Assembly (NCBI GenBank): GCA_963728875.1 | Contig: CAVSLJ010000004.1 | Span: 62,001 to 126,000 of the forward strand | Reading direction: 5' to 3' | DNA from: DASUPK01 sp963728875 | GTDB lineage: Bacteria > Actinomycetota > Thermoleophilia > Solirubrobacterales > 70-9 | DNA length: 64,000 bases | Part shown: in pieces, positions 59,024 through 64,000 of the stretch | Layout of the letters: every line of letters begins with the position of its first letter | Position numbering within the stretch: position 1 is the stretch's first letter | Notes under the pieces: model-generated | What the model was told of the DNA's origin: nothing | The model's database searches: none | What the model saw: only the letters and a program-made list of their open reading frames with translations | Translations under genes and position numbers: made by a program

Positions 59024-59635
59024 ATGGCCTACCGCAGCACCGAGCGCACCGAGGCGCGCCGGGCCGAGACCCGGGAGCGAATCGTCACCGCCGCACGTGA
59101 GCTGATCGCCGAGGGCGGCTACGTCGAGGCCCAGGTCGCCGCCGTGGCCGATCGAGCCGACGTGGCGGTCGGGACGGTGTACCGCCACTTCCCCTCCAAA
59201 TCCGATCTGTTCGCGGAGGTCTTCCGGGAGGCCTCGCAGCACGAGGTCGACGCGATGAGCGACGCCATCCACACGACGAGCGGCCCGGCCGCCGAGCGGG
59301 TCGCCGCCGGCATCGAGGTCTTCGCCCGCCGCGCGCTCCGCGGGAAGCGCCTCGCCTGGGCCCTGCTCGCCGAGCCGGTCGATCCCGCCGTCGAGGCCGA
59401 GCGCCTGCAATTCCGCCACAGCTACCGGGACCTGATGGCCGAAGTCATCTCCGAGGGCATCGCCGCCGGCGACCTGCCCGACCAGGACGTCGACGCGACC
59501 GCCGCCGCGCTGATCGGGGCAATCGGAGAGACGATGATCGGTCCCCTGTCACCCACCGCAAACGGAGGCGACCCCGACGCGTTGATCGCCTCCCTGATCG
59601 ACTTCTGCACTCGCGCAATCGGAGAGGAGCACTAG
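59024..59635 (+). CDS. TetR family regulator of an acyl-CoA catabolic operon
   Basis: The 203-residue TetR protein has the head RERIVTAARELIAEGGYVEA and VAAVADRADVAVGTVYRHFP and a helical domain. It is the first gene of an operon with an acyl-CoA dehydrogenase (start codon immediately after this gene's stop) and an enoyl-CoA hydratase. A perfect palindrome just before its start is the probable operator. It would respond to an acyl-CoA or related ligand. Confidence 0.9.
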   Translation: MAYRSTERTEARRAETRERIVTAARELIAEGGYVEAQVAAVADRADVAVGTVYRHFPSKSDLFAEVFREASQHEVDAMSDAIHTTSGPAAERVAAGIEVFARRALRGKRLAWALLAEPVDPAVEAERLQFRHSYRDLMAEVISEGIAAGDLPDQDVDATAAALIGAIGETMIGPLSPTANGGDPDALIASLIDFCTRAIGEEH

Positions 59636-61303
59636 ATGTCCACCGTCGAGAAGTCCACCGGAGTGAAGACCCACACAGTCGAGAACCAGGCTCCACCGCT
59701 CGTCGACTACAACGTCTTCGAGTCCGACACCGTCATGAAGGAGGCGGTGAAGCGCGAGGGCGCGGGCTGGGCGACCGACAAGATCTCCGAGGTCGGCGAG
59801 ATCGCCGGCCGCGGCGATGTGATCGAGCTCGGCCGGCTCGCCAATGAGAACCCGCCGAAGCTCCGCACCCACGACCGCTACGGGAACCGGGTCGACATCC
59901 CCGAGTTCCATCCCTCCTGGCACGAGCTGATGCGGCTCGGCGTCTCGCACGAGCTCCACTCCCTCCCCTGGCGCGAACCGCAGCCCGGCGCCCACGTCGC
60001 CCGCGCGGCCGCGTTCATGTGCTTCTCGCAGGCCGAGGCCGGGGTCGGCTGCCCGATCTCGATGACCTACTCGGTCGTCCCGGCGCTTCGCAAGCAGCCG
60101 GAGCTGGCCGAGGAGTGGGAGCCGCGGATCCTCTCCGACGTCTACGACCCGCGGCAGATCGCCGCGTCCGAGAAGGAGGGCTCTCTCTTCGGCATGGGCA
60201 TGACCGAGAAGCAGGGCGGCTCCGACGTCCGCGCCAACACAACGGTCGGCAGGCCGATCAACGGCGGCGGTGCAGGCGCCGAGTACGAGATCACCGGCCA
60301 CAAGTGGTTCTTCTCCGCGCCCCAGTGCGATGCGTTCCTGGTGCTGGCCCAGGCCGAGGGCGGCGTCTCCTGCTTCCTGATGCCCCGGCGCCTGCCCGAT
60401 GGGGAGCTCAATCGCTTTCGCCTGCAGCGGCTCAAGGACAAGCTCGGCAACCGCTCCAACGCCTCTTCGGAGATCGAGTTCGACGGAGCCTGGACCCGTC
60501 TCGTCGGCGAGGAGGGCGCGGGCGTGCGCACGATCATCGAGATGGTCAACCACACCCGGCTCGACTGCGCGACCGGCAGCGCGACCGGGATGCGCGCCGG
60601 GGTGGCCCAGGCGATCAACCACGCGTCGCACCGGGTCACCTTCGGCAAGGTGCTGGTCGAGCAGCCGCTGATGCAGAACGTCCTCGCCGACCTGGCGGTC
60701 GAGTCGGAGGCGGCGACGATCAGCTCGCTGCGGCTCGCCCGCGCCTACGACGAGGCGATCGCCGGCGATGACGAGGCGCAGGCCTTCAAGCGGATTGCCA
60801 ACGCCGTCCTCAAGTACTGGATCTCCAAGCGGGCACCGAGCCACGCCGTCGAATGCCTGGAGAGCCTCGGCGGCAACGGCTATGTCGAGGAGTCGGGGAT
60901 GCCCCGCCTCTACCGTGAGGCACCGCTCGCCTCGATCTGGGAGGGCTCCGGGAACGTCCAGTGCCTCGATGTGCTGCGGGCGATGGTCAAGAACCCGAAC
61001 TCCGTCGACGCCTTCTTCGCGGAGGTCGCCGAGGGCTCGGGGGAGCCGCGCCTCGACGCATACGTCTCGGAGCTGAGGGCGGACCTCCAGGACATGAACG
61101 GGATCGAGTCGCGCGCTCGCCAGCTCGTGGAGCGGATGGCGCTCGCTCTGCAGGCTTCCCTACTGCTGCGCTTCGGCGATGAGGCGGTGGCCGACGCATT
61201 CGTCGCGTCCCGCCTCGCCGGAGACTGGGGCCACGCGTTCGGCACGCTGCCCACCGGGACCGATTTCGTGCGGATCATCGACCGGCACCGCGCCGCCGTC
61301 TAG
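59636..61303 (+). CDS. AidB/isovaleryl-type acyl-CoA dehydrogenase
   Basis: The 555-residue FAD enzyme matches the AidB-type branch of the acyl-CoA dehydrogenase family. Visible parts include CFSQAEAGVGCPISMTYSV, GMGMTEKQGGSDVRANTTV (FAD-binding T-E-x-x-G-S-D), GNRSNASSEIEFD, CLESLGGNGYVEESGMPRLY and the catalytic-Glu-type IWEGSGN. AidB-like proteins may repair alkylation damage or oxidise branched acyl-CoA; the sequence does not decide. The ATG directly follows the TetR stop. The enoyl-CoA hydratase downstream suggests a catabolic role. Confidence 0.92.
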   Translation: MSTVEKSTGVKTHTVENQAPPLVDYNVFESDTVMKEAVKREGAGWATDKISEVGEIAGRGDVIELGRLANENPPKLRTHDRYGNRVDIPEFHPSWHELMRLGVSHELHSLPWREPQPGAHVARAAAFMCFSQAEAGVGCPISMTYSVVPALRKQPELAEEWEPRILSDVYDPRQIAASEKEGSLFGMGMTEKQGGSDVRANTTVGRPINGGGAGAEYEITGHKWFFSAPQCDAFLVLAQAEGGVSCFLMPRRLPDGELNRFRLQRLKDKLGNRSNASSEIEFDGAWTRLVGEEGAGVRTIIEMVNHTRLDCATGSATGMRAGVAQAINHASHRVTFGKVLVEQPLMQNVLADLAVESEAATISSLRLARAYDEAIAGDDEAQAFKRIANAVLKYWISKRAPSHAVECLESLGGNGYVEESGMPRLYREAPLASIWEGSGNVQCLDVLRAMVKNPNSVDAFFAEVAEGSGEPRLDAYVSELRADLQDMNGIESRARQLVERMALALQASLLLRFGDEAVADAFVASRLAGDWGHAFGTLPTGTDFVRIIDRHRAAV

Positions 61304-61321
61304 CCAGCCAAAGGAGAGGCC

Positions 61322-62134
61322 ATGGACTACGAGACCCTGCGCTATGAGCGCGACGGGCACGTCACCGTGCTCACCTACGACCGGCCGAAGGCGCGCAACG
61401 CCGTCAGCCGGCAGATGAACCGCGAGCTCCACTACGCCTGGCAGCGCTTCCGGGACGCCGAGGACGAGTTCGTCCTGGTGATCACCGGCGAGGGTGACGC
61501 CTTCTGCGCCGGCTGGGACCTCGAGGACGCCGCCGAGCTCGGCGAGGGCGGGCAGCCCGACTGGGACGCCTTCAAGACGTCGATCTACAACACGCCGGGC
61601 GAGTGCGGCTACACGCGGAAGGTCGACGTCTTCAAGCCGGTGATCGCCGCGGTCAACGGCTGGGCCGTCGCGGCCGGCCTCGAGAACGCGCTACTCGCCG
61701 ACATCCGGATCGCCGCCGAGAACGCCGTCTTCGGTGCCCTCGAGCGGCGCTGGAACATCGTCGGCGGCGACGGTATGAACGTCCGACTGACCCTCGCGGT
61801 CGGCTACGGGCGCGCCATGGAGATGATCATCACCGGCCGGCCCGTGAACGCCGAGGAGGCGCTGCGGATCGGGCTGGTCAACGAAGTGGTGCCGGAGGGA
61901 AAGGCACTCGAGCGGGCGGTGGAGCTTGCACACCAGATCGCCGAGCTCCCGCAGGGTGCGATCCGCTCGGACAAGGAGACGATGGTGATGAACGTCGGGC
62001 GGACCTTCGAGGAGCAGCTGCGCCGGGAGGCCGAGAACACGATCTCGATGTTCGCCCGGCGGGACTCCCACGCCATCGGGGCCCGTGCCTTCAAGGAGAA
62101 GCGGGTGCCGGAGTGGCCCAACCACGGGCTCTAG
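61322..62134 (+). CDS. Enoyl-CoA hydratase/isomerase family protein
   Basis: The 270-residue crotonase has the oxyanion segments FCAGWDLEDAAELG and VNGWAVAAGLENALLADIRI, and ALERRWNIVGGDGMNVRL in the catalytic loop. A GGAGAGGCC ribosome-binding sequence precedes ATG 61322. It is 18 bases after the acyl-CoA dehydrogenase stop, and with it and TetR would carry out successive beta-oxidation-type steps. It belongs to a different branch from the crotonase at 9822. Confidence 0.92.
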   Translation: MDYETLRYERDGHVTVLTYDRPKARNAVSRQMNRELHYAWQRFRDAEDEFVLVITGEGDAFCAGWDLEDAAELGEGGQPDWDAFKTSIYNTPGECGYTRKVDVFKPVIAAVNGWAVAAGLENALLADIRIAAENAVFGALERRWNIVGGDGMNVRLTLAVGYGRAMEMIITGRPVNAEEALRIGLVNEVVPEGKALERAVELAHQIAELPQGAIRSDKETMVMNVGRTFEEQLRREAENTISMFARRDSHAIGARAFKEKRVPEWPNHGL

Positions 62135-62146
62135 CGCGCGGATAGC

Positions 62147-62707
62147 TCAACCGCCGGTGCGGTAATGGAGATGGATCACGCCGCTGCCGAAGCGGTGTTG
62201 GTCCACCAGCTCAAGCTCTACGTGCGCGTCACTCGGGAGGGCCGGCGTGCCGCCTCCCACCACGATCGGATTGATGAAGATGTGGTACTGGTCGACCAGG
62301 CCGGCCCTGATCGCCTCTCCGGCGAGCCCCGGGCCGCCGACGCTGATGTCGCGGTCGGCTTGGGCCATGAGGCGCCGGATCGCCTCGGGATCGAACTCGC
62401 CCTCGATTCTCGTCTTCGTGCTGGAGACCTGGTCGAGCGTGCGCGAAAAGACAACCTTCTCGGCGGCTCGCCAGATGTCGGCATAGTCGCTGGCCGGGTC
62501 ACATTGATCGGGAGAGACCTCCGCCGTCTCCCAGAAGACCATCGTCTCGTACATGCGGCGCCCGTACAGATAGGTGCCGATCGACCGCTCGATGTCATTG
62601 ACGAAGGCGTGCAGCTCGTCGTCGGGCCGGGCCCAGCTGAAGTCTCCGTGCTCGTCGGAGACGTAGCCGTCGAGGGAGCAGATCGCTGAGTAGATCAGCT
62701 TCGCCAT
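62147..62707 (-). CDS. Dihydrofolate reductase-type (RibD C-terminal) family protein
   Basis: From ATG 62707 the product is 186 residues: MAKLIYSAICSLDGYVSDEH starts the dihydrofolate reductase-like fold, followed by YLYGRRMYETMVFWETAEVS, ISVGGPGLAGEAIRAGLVDQ and FINPIVVGGGTPALPS. These proteins bind NADPH but are not true folA; they are generally of unknown substrate. A longer frame upstream exists but reads low-complexity sequence. Stop is 12 bases from the convergent enoyl-CoA hydratase stop. Confidence 0.88.
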   Translation of the reverse strand: MAKLIYSAICSLDGYVSDEHGDFSWARPDDELHAFVNDIERSIGTYLYGRRMYETMVFWETAEVSPDQCDPASDYADIWRAAEKVVFSRTLDQVSSTKTRIEGEFDPEAIRRLMAQADRDISVGGPGLAGEAIRAGLVDQYHIFINPIVVGGGTPALPSDAHVELELVDQHRFGSGVIHLHYRTGG

Positions 62708-62723
62708 CGGGGGCCCGGCAGGC

Positions 62724-62825
62724 CTAGCGGCGGCGAAGCTTTGCGATCCTGATCCGGACGGCGGCGCGGCGCTGTTGCTCGGCGCGGTGGGCATTGCTGG
62801 CGGTGTGTGTGAAGTTGGGGCTCAT
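62724..62825 (-). CDS. Small basic peptide, 33 residues
   Basis: On the minus strand a GGGAGG ribosome-binding sequence lies six bases before ATG 62825, opening a 33-residue frame (MSPNFTHTASNAHRAEQQ, RRAAVRIRIAKLRRR) that ends 16 bases before the DHFR-type gene. It is strongly basic and helix-forming in its second half. It could be a leader peptide or a small functional protein. Its AEQ-RRA region recalls the 72-residue protein at 14968. The rest of the 62708-62899 gap shows nothing else. Confidence 0.5.
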   Translation of the reverse strand: MSPNFTHTASNAHRAEQQRRAAVRIRIAKLRRR

Positions 62826-62899
62826 GGGGTCCTCCCGAGTCGGTGTGTACGCCAACTGAGACCGGGCGGCCTGAGAAAACTCATCGGTACGCTGAGGCC

Positions 62900-63169
62900 A
62901 TGTGCAGAAACATCAGACAACTCCATAACTTCGAGCCTCCCGCGACCCAGGAGGAGGTCCACGACGCGGCGCTTCAGTTCGTACGCAAGGTGAGTGGATC
63001 GACCAAGCCGTCGCAGGCGAACGCCGAGGCGTTCGACCTGGCCGTCGCCGAGGTCACGGCGTCGACGCGGAAGCTGCTCGATTCGCTGGTCACCAACGCT
63101 CCCCCGAAGAACCGGGAGGAAGAGGCGGCCAAGCGCCGAGCGAAGTACGAAGCGCGCTTCGCGGCCTAG
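62900..63169 (+). CDS. DUF2277 family protein
   Basis: The 89-residue protein is recognisable as DUF2277: MCRNIRQLHNFEPPATQEEV, HDAALQFVRKVSGSTKPSQA, then helices ending AKRRAKYEARFAA. Members are small, conserved, cytoplasmic and of unknown function, often in actinobacteria. The ATG at 62900 is the family start. Its TAG stop shares CTAG with the convergent flavoprotein gene. Confidence 0.88.
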   Translation: MCRNIRQLHNFEPPATQEEVHDAALQFVRKVSGSTKPSQANAEAFDLAVAEVTASTRKLLDSLVTNAPPKNREEEAAKRRAKYEARFAA

Positions 63170-63822
63170 GGCCGAGACCAGCCTGTGACGCTGCCGGGGA
63201 TCGGAGGGTCTCCGCGGAGGTCGGGCGCCGGGATCGGGTCGCCGGTCCCGCCGGTCAGGGGAAGCTGACCGGCCCAGGAGGGGAGCTCCATGTCGCGCTC
63301 CTCGTCCACCGGCGGGCCGGTCCGGACCTTCGCCGACGCTTCCTCGATCGGGATCGACAACACCCTGGTCGACTTCAGGTCCGTTTCGTCGGCACCACGG
63401 ATCTCATCTGCCCGGCCCGGCGCGATGTGCTCGACGACAGCCCGCAGGGCTCGCTCCTTCTCCTCCGGATCTGTGACCTCGCGCGCCTCCCCGAGCACCA
63501 TCGCCGAGCGGTAGTTGAGCGAGTGATGGAGAGCGGCCCGCGCCAGGACGAGCTCGTCGACCAGCGTGACGGTCACGCAGCAGGGCGTTCCGTCGATCAG
63601 CGCCTTGAGCATCCGGTTGCCCTTGGCGCCGTGCAGATAGAGCGTCTCCCCCTCCCTGGCGTGGATCGTGGGGATGATGTAGGGCTGCCCATCCTGGACG
63701 AAGCCGACGTGGCAGGTCAGCGCCTCATCGAGGATCGAGTGGACCAGGGCGCGGTCGTAGCTGCCCCGACCGGGCTTCCTGTAGATCCGGGTGCGCTCTG
63801 TCGGTTCGTACTCGGTTGCCAT
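63166..63822 (-). CDS. Pyridoxamine 5'-phosphate oxidase-like FMN-binding protein
   Basis: The 218-residue product has the split-barrel FMN fold: HSILDEALTCHVGFVQDGQP, IIPTIHAREGETLYLHGAKG, NRMLKALIDG and HSLNYRSAMVLGEAREV, similar to the NimA/PPOX-like group with flavin or F420 binding. The C-terminal 55 residues are a Pro-rich tail. The substrate is unknown. It converges on DUF2277 with a 4-base CTAG overlap. Confidence 0.87.
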   Translation of the reverse strand: MATEYEPTERTRIYRKPGRGSYDRALVHSILDEALTCHVGFVQDGQPYIIPTIHAREGETLYLHGAKGNRMLKALIDGTPCCVTVTLVDELVLARAALHHSLNYRSAMVLGEAREVTDPEEKERALRAVVEHIAPGRADEIRGADETDLKSTRVLSIPIEEASAKVRTGPPVDEERDMELPSWAGQLPLTGGTGDPIPAPDLRGDPPIPGSVTGWSRP

Positions 63823-63895
63823 CGGCCGATGGTAGGCGCGAGCGTTGCACGGGTTGCGATGAATTCAGACGCGTCCGTGTGCCACTTCGGCTACT

Positions 63896-64000
63896 TCAGC
63901 TCGTCAGCCAGCGGTCGTCGAGCTTGCGGATCGCGGCCTCAGAGAGCGTGATCGCGTCGGCGACGGTCCCGTAGTCCACCCGGTCCGGCGTGTCCGTCTT
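63896..64000 (-). CDS. C-terminal end of an unknown gene (cut by right window edge)
   Basis: An open frame enters from the right edge and ends at TGA 63896. The 34 visible residues include GTVADAITLSEAAIRKLDD then RWLTS. The frame looks coding in composition compared with the other two, but is too short to classify. Confidence 0.4.
   Translation of the reverse strand, partial: KTDTPDRVDYGTVADAITLSEAAIRKLDDRWLTS

Noticed and set aside
62690..62735. Possible fifth copy of the repeat (GCTTCGCCATC at the DHFR-type gene start)
   Set aside because: Only the first 11 bases match; no stems follow. It is the MAKL start codon context.
1..64000. CRISPR array, prophage, insertion sequence or toxin-antitoxin defence island
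   Set aside because: No spaced direct repeats, integrase, transposase or defence-family genes were seen.

Overview
The window looks like chromosomal DNA from a high-GC actinobacterium. Several traits seem to me most like the Thermoleophilia/Solirubrobacterales branch, but this is inference from gene style and no 16S gene is present. The traits are strong G/C at third codon positions, many GTG/TTG starts, 4-base start/stop overlaps, and secreted proteins with lysine/cysteine-rich tails. No phage, insertion sequence, CRISPR array or rRNA is visible. One tRNA (Gln, anticodon TTG) with its own terminator lies near 20.0 kb.

Region 1 (0-33 kb) is mostly minus strand. It carries the housekeeping block conserved across actinobacteria (compare the Mycobacterium tuberculosis rsmI/metS/tatD/ksgA/ispE ... 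pth/rplY/prs/glmU ... mfd/mazG/eno/ftsB neighbourhood). Here it reads rsmI, remA-like, metG, tatD, rsmA, ispE, then glmU, prs, then rplY, pth, then mfd, a PpiC/SurA-type foldase, mazG, eno, ftsB and a truncated GT-C membrane protein at the left edge. Lineage-specific genes are interspersed: an ABC1 kinase, a GDPD, a lipoprotein, small proteins, a GH15 enzyme, a PucR regulator, a DedA-PAP2 fusion, a trypsin-like protease, and a GlxA-type regulator with a PfpI enzyme.

Region 2 (33-45 kb) holds cell-envelope genes (LCP ligase, an unknown anchored protein), glycyl-tRNA synthetase, three TetR regulators, an MFS transporter, a cupin, an R2-like ligand-binding oxidase fused to an SCP2-like domain, an orphan rhamnosidase C-terminal domain, a double-hotdog thioesterase and an MBL hydrolase. 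Region 3 (45-54 kb) holds lon, hsp20, an RNase Z-like hydrolase, a fatty-acid hydroxylase, a frameshifted glycerate dehydrogenase, an AT-hook/winged-helix DNA-binding protein, and an mdh-icd pair. Region 4 (54-64 kb) holds a class III cyclase/ATPase, a secreted Lys/Cys-tail protein, a cNMP-binding protein, a TetR/acyl-CoA dehydrogenase/enoyl-CoA hydratase operon, and small enzymes.

The most unusual signal is a roughly 95-nt interspersed element present four times (23755-23847, 31174-31268, 41768-41863, 58887-58981). It folds into a long stem with internal hairpins, and its stems differ between copies by compensatory base changes. It sits exactly at gene edges, supplying start codons, a C-terminal tail and intergenic structure. 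Other notable points are convergent gene pairs sharing a 4-base NTAG stop overlap (six cases), pth and mazG lacking an obvious canonical start codon, three frameshifted genes, and three strong palindromic operators beside TetR genes.
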